A DNA stretch of 64,000 nucleotides from Symbiodinium natans (lineage: Eukaryota > Sar > Dinophyceae > Suessiales > Symbiodiniaceae): contig CAJNDS010000395.1 in assembly GCA_905221605.1 (NCBI GenBank), positions 1-64,000 on the forward strand. Reading direction: 5' to 3'. Shown here piece after piece: positions 11,041 through 20,329 of this stretch (within the stretch, counting starts at the first letter, position 1; each line of letters begins with the position of its first letter). Both the position numbers and the translations under genes were made by a program. The notes under the pieces are model-generated. The model was not told where the DNA came from and made no database searches. It saw nothing but the letters and a program-made list of their open reading frames with translations.

Positions 11041-11090
11041 CCCTAAACCCTAAACCCTAAACCCCAACCCTAACCCCAACCCTAAACCAA
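11041..11090 (-). repeat. Interstitial CCCTAAA array
   Basis: Consecutive CCCTAAA units followed by CCCCAACCCTAACCCC variants. It directly abuts a CTGCGCCTTGCGGCACA hairpin motif. Confidence 0.85.
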
Positions 11091-11622
11091 CTACAAGCTA
11101 AACCCTGCCCCTAATTTAGCTTGTGTTCTGCTAAGGCCTGACTGGGGAGCCGCGCTGCCAAGTGGCCAAGATCTTGGGCGACCTTAAGCAACCACTAGAG
11201 AGTCACAAATGTATGCACTGTCTGCAAGCACTCCCTGACTCTTAAGTGGCCTGTCGGAGGCCCCCTAAACCTGAGATCCCTGAAGCACCGCAAGCTAGCC
11301 TTTCTTGGGAAGCACTCTCACCACTCAATGAGGCATTGGCCATTTGCCGCACTGCGCTGCAAATCCTGCTCCTGGAGGCTGGCTTTGGGACCCCTGGTTG
11401 GCCCGGACATGCCAGTATGTGTTGCTAGAACCGTTGCCTATGTTTACCCCATTGCATACACTTCCTGAACATGCCTGGCATTAGGTCTCTTGTCGGCCAG
11501 CAAAAAAAAGTGGAGCAGCTCAGCAGAATCTGACATGGAAATAGAACAAACAGACACACGAACAGTATGACATACACATAGAACTAGGTAGATATTAGTC
11601 CTACATCATCCTTCCAACTGCC

Positions 11623-12450
11623 ATGGCTGGCCAGAAAAAGTCGCGCAAGGGCATAAAGCTGGGACAGGCGCCGGCCCTGTCAGTGAGCACATGGGCTCAG
11701 TGGATCAAATTTGTTGGGCAGGAAGCTGGTGCGCGCATGGCCATGATACTCAGCTTGACCTACATGTTTGGCTTGCGATGTTCGGAGGCTCTCACTTTGA
11801 AGAGAAGTGACTTTAGTTTCCATGGTGACATACCAAAGCTTGTTGTCACTGGCGAGACACAGGGGAACCGGAAATCTCCGGGGGAGGTCTACTGCCGCAA
11901 GAAGCATATGTGCTGGCTGAAATCAGTCTTCAAGTCTGGTTACACTGTAGAACGCACAAAGAAGCACAAGCACGGAAAGGGCCGCAAGAAGACAATCACA
12001 AGGCAAGATAAGTACGAAATCCCATCTGAAGGATTTCTTTTCCGCAGTCGCAAAGAAGCCAAACAGCCACACTTGCATTATCATGCAGTCTATGCCCAGG
12101 TAAAGCGACTGGCTCCGAGATTTCTCGAGCATTTACGAAACCAGGGCCAAAAGTGGGGGCCAGAGGTGGCAAAGCTTCGCCCGCACAGTGGCCGGGCAAC
12201 ATTGATTACAGAGTTGCTCGGAGATGGCATGTCCACAGCGCTTTCGATGAAATTTGCCCGACACGCCCCTGGTTCTGTGAAAGTCCACCTGAAATATGGA
12301 CGTCTGACTCTGAAAGATGTCAAAGCAGCATGTGACAAGATGGACAGCAAAGGATCAACTTGGCCGGATTTCTCCAGGGTGCCCACAGCAAAGCTGAAAA
12401 GGGCTCGCTTGGACATAGACCAGGAACTCCGCAAACGTGTGAAGAATTAA
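11623..12450 (+). CDS. Tyrosine recombinase / phage-integrase-fold protein
   Basis: A 275-residue intronless frame. The catalytic residues of the tyrosine recombinase family can be placed in order: Arg52 in MFGLRCSEAL, a beta-hairpin lysine near 84 in GETQGNRKSP, the HxxR box His188-Arg191 in RPHSGRATLI, His214 in KFARHAPGSVK, and the nucleophile Tyr225 in HLKYGRLT. The protein is basic, with Lys/Arg-rich segments at 112-130 and at the end. Only about 40 residues precede the catalytic core, so the N-terminal DNA-binding domain is missing, very short, or on an unseen exon. Such enzymes occur in Cryptons, DIRS-like elements and integrated viruses, and as domesticated genes. No reverse transcriptase or terminal repeat flanks it here. 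The intact catalytic set suggests an active or recently active enzyme. Confidence 0.8.
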   Translation: MAGQKKSRKGIKLGQAPALSVSTWAQWIKFVGQEAGARMAMILSLTYMFGLRCSEALTLKRSDFSFHGDIPKLVVTGETQGNRKSPGEVYCRKKHMCWLKSVFKSGYTVERTKKHKHGKGRKKTITRQDKYEIPSEGFLFRSRKEAKQPHLHYHAVYAQVKRLAPRFLEHLRNQGQKWGPEVAKLRPHSGRATLITELLGDGMSTALSMKFARHAPGSVKVHLKYGRLTLKDVKAACDKMDSKGSTWPDFSRVPTAKLKRARLDIDQELRKRVKN

Positions 12451-13330
12451 GGAAGTGCATGGATGCAGGCCTATGATGGCCTCAAGCTTACTAATGTGAC
12501 TGGATTGGCTGGGTAAAAAAAAGCAACCTCGGTGACATTCTGATTTGTCAACATTTTGGGGAAGGCTTACTTCTTGACTCTCCCCTCCCCCCCACCCCCC
12601 AAAAAACCTCAGCAACCCTGGGCCCTGGCCCATTTAAAGCAGGGCAATGAAGCAATCCGAAACCCATTTCAAGTGTTAGGGGCAACCCTTCTGGGTTATA
12701 GGCAACCCCTTTGGTAAGTAAGCTTTATGGCCATTTGCTTGCTTCTTAACCGTTTTTCCTCCACCAAAGCTTACTTGTGCGCTCCTCCTCATCCTCCTCA
12801 TCCGGCTGCGCCTCCCGGCACAAAGCCTGCGGTTGTTTGCTACGGTGAGGGTTTGGCATTGAACACTAGAGGAACCTTCCTATTCCTAGAACCTTCCTAG
12901 ATCCTGAACCCTAACCCCCCCCCCTCCTTCAGGGTACAGGATTTAAGGTTGAGGTTTAACCTTCGAACCCTCCTAGACACTAAACCCTAAACATCAAGAG
13001 AGGCCTTTTGGAAGTCTACCAGGTATAGGGCTTAGGGTTTAGGATCTAGGGGAGAACTAAATTGACCCTCCTAGAACCTAAAACCTAAACCTTAAACCTA
13101 AGGCCTAAACTTTGAACCCTTTGGCGATTTGCTGCAGTCTTTGCGCCGCGAGGCGCAGCCTGAGAACCCCAACACTAAACCCACAACCCTCCAAACAAAC
13201 TGCAGGCTTTGCGCCTCACGGCGCAGCCTCAGAAGCCCAAACCCCAAACCCACTGAACCCGATACCCAGGAAACCAGGCATTGCGCCTCGCGGCGCAGCC
13301 TGAGAAGGCCAACCCCAAACCCACAAAACC
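12451..13330. other. Spacer with hairpin motifs and CCCTAAA-like tracts
   Basis: No supported gene. It contains a TCCGGCTGCGCCTCCCGGCA motif at about 12801, and three hairpins of the GCGCC-loop-GGCGC type at about 13141, 13207 and 13280, each embedded in CAAACCC-rich sequence. Several degenerate telomere-like tracts are present. Confidence 0.4.
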
Positions 13331-13900
13331 CGATACCCACGAAACTCGAAACAAACAACTGCAGGCTTCGATACCCAAACCGATACCCAAACCCCAAACC
13401 CACAAAACCCGATACCCAAGAAACCCGAAACAAATCGATGCCCAGGCTTGGATACCCAAACCGATACCCGAACCCAAACCCTAAACCTTTAGGAAGGTTC
13501 AAAGTGTTAAGGCTCTAGGAAGGTTGATTAGGAGAGTTGATTAAGCGTTAAACCTAACTCCTAAACCCTAAACCCTGGACTTGCAAAGCCTGCTAGGCCC
13601 TGGACATGATGGTGGTGCGCTGGCGTGCCTGGAAACCGTGGAGCACTGGCACATTTGGAGGTCCGAGACAGGGGGTAGAGGGTGGCTTGAAGGAGTGCTT
13701 AGTGACTAAGGCTTAGTGCTGAAGTTAAAGGAGCGCTTTATGCTGAAACATGCACCTACTACTCGACATGGATGCACTAAAGGGGCTGCTTCTGGAAAGA
13801 AATGAAGGCGGGCCGTCTTAGGGCTTTGGACTTTTAGTTCCACACAGTTTACAAGAGCATTCTTGTTACACTGGAGATTAGACATTGTGTTTTCTGCAGC
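13330..13900 (+). repeat. Left arm of a large inverted repeat
   Basis: This arm is matched in reverse complement by two separated pieces. About 13330-13700 pairs with 19560-19850: shared GGACTTGCAAAGCCTGCTAGG-like, TTTGGAGGTCCGAGA and CAACTGCAGGCTTCGATACC segments. About 13735-13900 pairs with 16300-16625: shared TGAAGGCGGGCCGT, TACAAGAGCATTCTTGTT and GGAGATTAGA. Identity is imperfect but continuous by eye. Together the arms bracket 13.3-19.9 kb, as expected for a fold-back or terminal-inverted-repeat element. Confidence 0.75.
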
Positions 13901-13950
13901 AATTTTGGCCCCACTGCAGTCCTTGTTTGTCTGACTGTCCCAACTTGCCA

Positions 13951-14496
13951 ATGGCCGTGGCCGGAAAGGCTCAGCAGCCTCTGGTGGAACTTAACGAGCT
14001 GCCATCAGCAAGAGAGGAGCTGCACCAGTTGCTGGTTCAGCTTTACACAACGCTGTCTGAGGAGCAAAGTTTCCTGGAGTTGCTCATGGATGAGTACCGA
14101 GCCAGCTGGACACTGGGAACGCCGATCAAGCATTGGCACCATCGGTGGATGGAATTCCACCGTGAGAACCCTGAGGCTGGAAATCGTTTCTCTCCAGGAA
14201 ACTGGTTCTGGTACTTCGGCATGGTGGTCCTCCTTCCAGGTGAGATGCAGGGTCGTAGCGACGACAAGAATGCGGGCGATTTTACAGAAGGATTCCTGAT
14301 GTTCGTCTACGATGCAGGATCCTACTGTCGTCACAGCCGAAAGGTTTTCTACCGTTTGTGCCGCTGGGTGCTGGCTTTGAAGAAGTTCCTTGAGCTGTCT
14401 TTGCCAATGGCCGAGGACATTTTCGCCTGCCAGCCGACATGGACTTGGCAGCATGTCACTGTCTTTAATGATATGCTTGCTGCCCGGGGCGTGTGA
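13951..14496 (+). CDS. Hypothetical protein inside the inverted-repeat unit
   Basis: A frame of 181 codons from the ATG at 13951 (MAVAGKAQQPLVELNELPSA); an upstream in-frame ATG at 13885 is less likely because it lies in the repeat arm. The protein is Trp-rich (IKHWHHRWMEFH, SPGNWFWYFGMVVL, QPTWTWQHVTVF), moderately charged, and has an aliphatic FYRLCRWVLALKKFLELSL segment. It has no signal peptide or clear membrane segment. No family recognised. Its position between the left arm and the palindrome array makes it a candidate cargo or accessory protein of the element. Confidence 0.5.
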   Translation: MAVAGKAQQPLVELNELPSAREELHQLLVQLYTTLSEEQSFLELLMDEYRASWTLGTPIKHWHHRWMEFHRENPEAGNRFSPGNWFWYFGMVVLLPGEMQGRSDDKNAGDFTEGFLMFVYDAGSYCRHSRKVFYRLCRWVLALKKFLELSLPMAEDIFACQPTWTWQHVTVFNDMLAARGV

Positions 14497-14814
14497 GTGC
14501 GAGGGTTGCAGTTTATTCCTGAATCAAACCACTGTGGCAGATGTCCTCAAACCTTAAGCTCTTACCCCGGAATCGACACTGCAAGCCTCGACTTGCTTTG
14601 AATACCATGACTTTCATGGATGAAATTTGTGTAGTGATGTACACACAAAGATTCAGAAGTCCAACTCGCTTGCGAGGGAAAAAAAGGGGCAAAGTCTGCT
14701 TGCTTGCAAGGTTCTTTCGGTTGAGGTTTAGGGTCTAGGGTTTGGAGGACATTTGTTTGCTTGTTGGCGGTGCCCTCCCCGCTACCCTCTCCCCCTTTAC
14801 CTGCAACCTGCAAG

Positions 14815-15070
14815 CACTCACAAAGCGCAACCGGTTGCGCTATGTATATTCCCAAGCACTCACGAAGCGCAACCGGTTGCGCTATGTATATTCCCAAGCA
14901 CTCACAAAGCGCAACCGGTTGCGCTATGTATATTCCCAAGCACTCACAAAGCGCATCCGGTTGCGCTATGTATATTCCCAAGCACTCACAAAGCGCAACC
15001 GGTTGCGCTATGTATATTCCCAAGCACTCACAAAGCGCAACCGGTTGCGCTATGTATATTCCTGCAAGCA
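14815..15070 (+). repeat. Six-unit tandem array of an 18-bp palindrome (array A)
   Basis: A 42-bp unit, CAAGCACTCACAAAGCGC then ACCGGTTGCGCT then ATGTATATTCC, is repeated six times with almost no change. Unit 4 has GCGCATCC instead of GCGCAACC. Each unit holds the perfect palindrome AGCGCAACCGGTTGCGCT. The flanks carry CTCTCCCCCTTTACCT on both sides, and the outer sequence recurs inverted at 17380-17540. Open frames through the array follow from the 42-bp (multiple of three) period. Confidence 0.95.
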
Positions 15071-15636
15071 CACAGCCGCAGCACTCTCCCCCTTTACCTT
15101 CTCCCGTAGTACCTGACCTCTCCTGTACCTCTCCCAAAGCACAAAACCCAAAAACACTTCGATGCAACACAAGCACACACACACACACAGGGCAGCTGCA
15201 CAGATGATGTGACTGTGAAGTGTAAACTCAGTCGACAGCTGGGCTTCAGCAGATGGTTTTGTTATTGTGGGACTTCGTTGTGGAAGCTGTGACCCTGGCA
15301 ACAGGCCTCGAAGGCGAACCATCGGCCCAGGCAACCGACCTCAGCTTTTTGTGACACACCAGGGCTTCGGTCTTTGGATTCTCTGCAGACTTCTAGAACA
15401 GCGAATCTTCTTTTGCCAGGGTGTTGCAATTGTCAGCTGTGCAGTCGGTCAAAGGAACCTCTCCTGTCACTTGAGAGAGCTTGAAACGGATCCGGAGCCC
15501 TTGACCTTCAGGTGGCTCCACCAAGTGGGGAGCTCAGCCACGAACTGGTTCCACTTGGAGCGGATGTGCTCTGCAGTCACTTAAGTTTAGACTTGGATTA
15601 AGTGCCTGACTGGACTTGCACAACACATGAAAACCA

Positions 15637-15960
15637 TCAAACGAAAAATCCAAAACATGTCCGGGGCTCCGCCTCACCCTGCTCCACCTCACCCTGCTCC
15701 ACGTCACCCTGCTCCACGTCACCCTGAAGCTCCACCTCACCCTGAAGCTCCACCTCAGTCTGAAGCATCTCAGCCGGCTGCTGCTCTGAGGTCCGCTGCG
15801 CATCCAGCCGTGCAGCTGGCTCCGTCGGCTGTGCTTTCGCCTGCAGAGCAGTCTGAAGCATCTCAGCCGGCTGCTGCTCTGAGGTCCGCTGCGCATCCAG
15901 CCAAGGTGCAGGTGGCTCCGTCGGCTTTGCTTTTGACTTCAGAGCAGACCGCGGGTCCAT
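15637..15960 (-). CDS. Hypothetical Gln/Glu/Ala-rich repeat protein
   Basis: A 107-codon frame starting MDPRSALKSKAKPTEPPAP. A 25-residue unit (LDAQRTSEQQPAEMLQTAL and flanks) is repeated twice, followed by short acidic repeats of the ELQGEVE and DVEQGE type. Its similarity to other low-complexity ORFs here is only compositional. The DNA repeat (about 15760-15915) could by itself keep frames open on both strands, so coding status is doubtful. Confidence 0.25.
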   Translation of the reverse strand: MDPRSALKSKAKPTEPPAPWLDAQRTSEQQPAEMLQTALQAKAQPTEPAARLDAQRTSEQQPAEMLQTEVELQGEVELQGDVEQGDVEQGEVEQGEAEPRTCFGFFV

Positions 15961-16299
15961 GGCAGCTCGTGTTTCGGTGACCTAGTGTGTCAGGTTTTTT
16001 TGGCTGCACCTGTACATAGAAGCCCTTCAGTGGAATTCCTCTCCTTTAAGATTTCTCTATTGCACCTATACTGCTTGTGTTTCGGTGACCCACTGTATGA
16101 GCCCTGCACTCGAGCCTCAACGGTTTCAGAGGGTCACTGGCAGAGAGTAGGAACTGTTTGCAATTCTAAGGAACCTTGCCTTTCAGGCTGCACCTTTCGG
16201 CGCAAGCCGTTTGTTTCTGTGTGGGGACGACAGGTGAGCAGGAACTGGTTTGCAATCATAATTTCTTGCAAATCACCTGTCAGAATTCCTGGAACTAGA

Positions 16300-16625
16300 A
16301 AACATCATCCTCCCAAACCATTCCAAACACAATCTCTAATCTCCAGCCAAACAAGAATGCTCTTGTAAACTAAAGTTGCAAAGCCCTAAAACGGCCCGCC
16401 TTCATGTCTTTTGAGAAGTCGGTGGCTCTGCAGGTCTTTCCGGGGGCAGGGGCCTGCAGCAGCGGAACTCCAAGGCAGGGGCCGGGGCAGCACAAGCACA
16501 AGTAAGCTTTGGGGGAGAGAACGCCCAAGAAGCAAGCAAATGGCTGCCCCTTTTGTGGATCCAGGTTGAGTAGTAAGTGCATGTTTCAGCACTATTGCAC
16601 CCACTCCGAACACCCTTCCCAGCCT
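16300..16625 (-). repeat. Right-arm piece 1 of the inverted repeat
   Basis: Reverse complement of about 13735-13900, with matching AAGCCCTAAAACGGCCCGCC and AAACAAGAATGCTCTTGTAA. It ends in the 38-bp sequence that recurs at 19520, where the match to the left arm resumes. Confidence 0.75.
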
Positions 16626-16739
16626 CAGGGCAGGCTTGGGTTGCTTTGACAGGCGAGAAGTAGAACATTCATGATGGGATATTGCTGCCTCAGACTCAGC
16701 AGTCCATACATGCTACATGATGATTGTGAGCGCAGGAAG

Positions 16740-17830
16740 GTTGTGGGATCCTGCAGTCCGGTGTCGGGGTGGTTGCAGGAATACACATAGTGCAACCGGT
16801 TGCGGTTTGTGTGTGCTTGCAGGAAGATGCATAGGGCAGCTGGTGTGGGACCTAGTGTCTGGCCTTGCACTAGCTGCCAGTGCCAGGCTGGTGGGCTGTC
16901 GCAATCTTCTGCCCTGGCCGGGAGCTTGGGAGCATCTAGCCGCTTCCAAACGCAGCAACCCAATTACATGATCCATGATCCATGATCACTCTGGGTACGG
17001 TGCCGGAAGGTTGCAAGCACCTGGAAGACACTTACTTATTACTGCTGTGTGCTTGCAGGAATATACATAGCGCAACCGGTTGCGCTTTGTGAGTGCTTGC
17101 AGGTTGCAAGCACCTGGAAGACACTTACGGCTGTGTGCTTGCAGGAATATACATAGCGCAACCGGTTGCTCTTTGTGAGTGCTTGCAGGTTGCAAGCACC
17201 TGGAAGACACTTACTTATTACTGCTGTGTGCTTGCAGGAATATACATAGCGCAACCGGTTGCGCTTTGTGAGTGCTTGCAGGTTGCAAGCACCTGGAAGA
17301 CACTTACTTATTACTGCTGTGTGTTTGCAGGAATATACATAGCGCAACCGGTTGCGCTTTGTGAGTGCTTGCAGGTTGCAGGTAAAGGGGGAGAGTGTAG
17401 CGGGGAGGGCACCGCCAACAAGCAAACAAATGGCCATCCGAACCCTAGACCCTAAACCTCGACCACCAGTACAGTACATGTTCTGTCGAAAGAACCTTGA
17501 AATCAAGCAGACTCTGCCTCGCAAGCGAGTTGGCCAGGCTGGCAGGCTGTGGCAATCTTCTGTCCTGGCCGGGAGCTTGGGAGGGAGCATCTAGCCGCTT
17601 CCAAACGCAGCAACCCAATTACATGATCCATGATCACTCTGGGTACGGTGCAGGAAGGTTGCAAGTACCTGGAAGACACTTACGGCTCTGTGCTTGCAGG
17701 AAAATACATAGCGCAACCGGTTGCGCTTTGTGAGTGCTTGCAGGTTGCAAGCACCTGGAAGACACTTACGGCTGTGTGCTTGCAGGAATATACATAGCGC
17801 AACCGGTTGCGCTTTGTGAGTGCTAGCAGA
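16740..17830 (-). repeat. Palindrome arrays B and C (inverted relative to array A)
   Basis: Units of about 86-93 bp each carry the palindrome AGCGCAACCGGTTGCGCT flanked by TGCTTGCAGGAATATACAT on one side and TTGTGAGTGCTTGCAGG on the other, then CACCTGGAAGACACTTAC. Palindromes lie near 17067, 17154 (one arm altered to TTGCTCTT), 17247, 17340, 17711 and 17796, with a degenerate one near 16790. A block starting CCGGGAGCTTGGGAG is directly repeated (about 16893-17080 and 17540-17700). The end at 17380-17540 is the inverted counterpart of 14660-14820. Confidence 0.9.
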
Positions 17831-17976
17831 AAATGGACAGCTGCTTGCGGTTTGATGGTTACACCTGTGAAAAAAGGCTACTGCCTGGGCTTCTACTGCA
17901 GCTGCCACCCCCCCCCCGGCTCATGACCCAACTTTTTTCAACGTCGCTGGTCCTGGAGCTAAATTCTGATTCTGAT

Positions 17977-18345
17977 CTACTGTTGTCCCATGATCAGAGT
18001 TTCAGCATCTGAATCATCAGTGTTCCTGTCCTGCTCGACGAGTACTTCGTCCACACCCTGCTGCATGAAGTGAGGCGCAGGGCCCAGCGTGGCAGGGTCT
18101 CGGTTGGTTCGGAGGACTTGCCGCATCATTGCATCCCACTGCTCTTGAAGGAGGGGCCAAGGCTCAGGGGCTCGAGCTTGGTCTCGTAGGAAAGACTCGT
18201 AGTCGGCTGTCAGACTGGCCACGAACTGTCCCCAAGTCACCTGTAGCCGGCGTCTTTTGGGTGGCTTCGGCGGCGTAAAGTCAACAGTGGCAGGCGGCTG
18301 CCTCTTTGGAGGTGTGTGTCCCCCGTTGCCACGCTCCAACGACAT
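17977..18345 (-). CDS. Hypothetical protein within the 2.9-kb insertion
   Basis: Start at the ATG at 18345 (MSLERGNGGHTPPKRQPPA), 122 residues; the in-frame upstream ATG at 18405 is possible. A basic Pro-rich N-terminus (PPKPPKRRRLQ) precedes a helical segment, TWGQFVASLTADYESFLRDQ, and WPLLQEQWDAMMRQVLR. It ends in an acidic tail with DDSDAETLI. No known domain recognised. The KRRRL cluster may be a nuclear signal. Confidence 0.4.
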   Translation of the reverse strand: MSLERGNGGHTPPKRQPPATVDFTPPKPPKRRRLQVTWGQFVASLTADYESFLRDQARAPEPWPLLQEQWDAMMRQVLRTNRDPATLGPAPHFMQQGVDEVLVEQDRNTDDSDAETLIMGQQ

Positions 18346-18529
18346 GATGCTGATGAGTCGACTCACTAAAAAAGTCTGAGCCGGACCACACGGACAGCGC
18401 TGCATTCATGTTGTCACAGCACGCAATCATACCGAATGCCAAGTGCTTCGGCGCATGCCAAATGCGTGGGGGGGGGGGGGGGGGGGGGTGGCAGCTGTTG
18501 TAACCATCAAACCGCAACCAGCTGTCCAT

Positions 18530-18672
18530 TGCATTTTTCTGCAAGCACTCACAAAGCGCAACCGGTTGCGCTATGTATATTCCTGCAAGCACACAGCCGT
18601 AAGTGTCTTCCAGGTGCTTGCAATCTGCAAGCACTCACAAAGCGCAACCGGTTGCGCTATGTATATTCCTGG
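18530..18672 (+). repeat. Palindrome array D
   Basis: Two further units with AGCGCAACCGGTTGCGCT near 18555 and 18641, in the orientation of array A (CAAGCACTCACAA before, ATGTATATTCC after), separated by a CAGCCGTAAGTGTCTTCC segment also seen in arrays B and C. A G20 homopolymer precedes the array at about 18470. Confidence 0.9.
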
Positions 18673-18744
18673 TTTAGGGTTCGGCATGACAAGCACCTCA
18701 TTTTGTTCTTGTCCTGCAACAGCCTCAGTGGTGTGTATGTGCCC

Positions 18745-19293
18745 TCAGAACTGCATTTGGCCTGTGCCGCATCCTTCTTCAAAATTGCCAATCACATTCG
18801 CCCAAACACATTCAGAATGTCTGAAGCTCTTCACTCCAAAATTCTTTCGCTTCATATACCCTGCTCGCAGCTCATCGGGGTCGCTCAACGGACCTGCGGC
18901 CATTGCAAAAGTCAGGAGGCCATGCACCTTGCATGATGCCGGAATCGTCACCTTGCAGTCACGCACCCTTTCAAGCCAGGCATATGCCACACCCAGCACA
19001 CTGTGGACATGGGACATCTTGAAGGCTGCAGCAATCTTGAGATCATCCATCTCACCTTCTAGGGCTTGCAGCAAGTTGTCAACTGATGCTGTTCTGGATC
19101 CTGAAGTTGCCTGCCACCCAAATTGGAACAGGGAAGGTTTGGCAGTGGTTTTCTGCCGAAGTCTCCTGCTCAGGACCTTCTGGTGATGCCGCCCTATCCT
19201 GTTGTTTGGATCACACTTCTTGCAAATGTTCTTTGGGGGCCTTCTGTAGGTTCGGCCGTCGACACATAGTTTGCACCGCCAGCCAGACCCCAT
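18745..19293 (-). CDS. Hypothetical protein with N-terminal CxxC...CxxC motif
   Basis: A 182-residue intronless frame from the ATG at 19293. It starts MGSGWRCKLCVDGRTYRR and PPKNICKKCDP, two CxxC pairs about 20 residues apart that could bind one zinc ion. Then comes a basic stretch (RHHQKVLSRRLRQKTTAKP) and a helical region with LLQALEGEMDDLKIAAAFK and HSVLGVAYAWLERVRDCKV. No family recognised. A zinc-ribbon plus basic linker would suit nucleic-acid binding. With the neighbouring ORF it is a candidate gene of the inserted element. Confidence 0.5.
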   Translation of the reverse strand: MGSGWRCKLCVDGRTYRRPPKNICKKCDPNNRIGRHHQKVLSRRLRQKTTAKPSLFQFGWQATSGSRTASVDNLLQALEGEMDDLKIAAAFKMSHVHSVLGVAYAWLERVRDCKVTIPASCKVHGLLTFAMAAGPLSDPDELRAGYMKRKNFGVKSFRHSECVWANVIGNFEEGCGTGQMQF

Positions 19294-19559
19294 TGCAATT
19301 GCAAATGTCTCGGCGTTCTAGTGGAACAAATTATAGACCTTGAAGCAAACCTAAAGTTTGACAACGGCACAGCCAACGCACAACAGCAAGCACTTCCATG
19401 AAAAGCAACATGAAAATTCTTCAAGCAAGCATGAAGCTGATGCTGATTGGTTGCTCTAAGCTGGCTGTCGTGCTTGATCCCAGAAACCGCCGGGATAAGC
19501 AAGCTGCGAATAAAAGCATTTTCAGCACTATTGCACCCACTCCGAACACCCTTCCCACC

Positions 19560-19850
19560 CCACCCCCCTCTCGGACCTCCAAATTTGCCAGTGTCTTCTG
19601 GCAGGCCAGCGCACCACCATCTCCAGGGCCTAGCAGGCTTTGCAGGTCCAGGGTTTAGGGATTAGGAGTTAGGTTCAACCCTCCTAGAGCCTTAACAGTC
19701 TGAACCTTCCTAAAGGTTTAGGGTTTGGAGCCTGGGCATCGATGTGTTTCGGGTTTCGTGGGTATCGGGCTTTGTGGGTTTAGGGTTTGGGTATCGGGTT
19801 GGGTATCGAAGCCTGCAGTTGTTTGTTTCGGCTCTTTTGCATGTCGGGAG
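19560..19850 (-). repeat. Right-arm piece 2 of the inverted repeat
   Basis: Reverse complement of about 13330-13700. It includes GGGTATCGGG and GTATCGAAGCCTGCAGTTG, and telomere-like GGTTTAGGGTTT between them. The tip of the arm lies near 19830-19850. Confidence 0.75.
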
Positions 19851-20010
19851 AAGCCTTCTGAGTTGCCTGTAGGGGCAAGAGAACAGCTGCTGGTGATTGT
19901 GCAGCTGATGATGAGCAAGCCACCTCCACAGTCCTGCCTTGTACTTGGCCACCTCCGAGATCGCCTTTTCCATTCTCTCCTTGTACACATCTGCTCTGGC
20001 CGCATCCACA

Positions 20011-20328
20011 TCAAGATTCCAAGGGGAGCAACAAGCGATAGCAGGATTGCACCCAATGAGATGAAGCAGCAAAGCGCACCCAGTCTTCAACTGCAAGCAG
20101 CAGGAGAAAGCGCGCCCCTTCCCGGCGACTTAACAACAAGCCACGGAAGCTTGGTTCAAGGATATGCGTGAAGAGATCAACCGGGGCTTGCAAACGCTGC
20201 AAAAGACCCTCTTCGTGGAAACAACGCAGACGCAACCGCACAGGTGCAAAAGGGGTGCCTGCAGGGATGGGCAACCCGGAGTCGTCAGAGGAAGACGACG
20301 ACGCCTCACTAGAGGAGGAATTGTCCAT
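20011..20328 (-). CDS. Hypothetical Ser-rich protein, possible partial gene
   Basis: A frame of 105 codons starting MDNSSSSEASSSSSDDSG, then SGLPIPAGTPFAPVRLRL and a hydrophobic RFLLLLAVEDWVRF stretch. A second plausible coding stretch in another frame follows (about 19890-20030, RADVYKERMEKAISEVAKYK), so either a frameshift or an intron separates them. The acidic serine start resembles that of the ORF ending at 3041. Function unknown. Confidence 0.3.
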   Translation of the reverse strand: MDNSSSSEASSSSSDDSGLPIPAGTPFAPVRLRLRCFHEEGLLQRLQAPVDLFTHILEPSFRGLLLSRREGARFLLLLAVEDWVRFAASSHWVQSCYRLLLPLES

Positions 20329-20329
20329 C

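Larger units (their letters stand above)
8570..11622. other. Gene-poor spacer with telomere-like arrays
   Basis: No ORF with recognisable content. Scattered TTTAGGG/CCCTAAA blocks (listed separately) sit between unique sequence. A 30-bp direct repeat reading TTAGCTTAGGCTGGCTCCGG occurs at about 9180 and 9212. A CTGCGCCTTGCGGCAC hairpin motif lies at about 11025. Confidence 0.4.
16584..19557. mobile_element. 2.9-kb insertion bounded by 38-bp direct repeats
   Basis: The 38-bp sequence starting TTTCAGCACTATTGCACCCA occurs at 16584-16621 and again at 19520-19557. Left of the first copy the DNA continues one part of the inverted-repeat arm; right of the second copy it continues the next part. The segment between therefore interrupts the arm. 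It contains palindrome arrays B-D and two minus-strand ORFs (17977-18345, 18745-19293). 38 bp is long for a transposase target duplication; recombination between short repeats or a site-specific integration is an alternative. Confidence 0.6.

Noticed and set aside
14815-15070. CRISPR-like array (regular repeats with short spacers)
   Set aside because: The whole 42-bp unit, including the would-be spacer, is repeated, the organism is eukaryotic, and no cas-like gene is present. It is a tandem repeat around a palindrome.
14742-15207. Overlapping frames with repeated KRNRLRYVYSQALT-type units
   Set aside because: All three frames stay open because 42 bp is a multiple of three; no start context or other coding signal.
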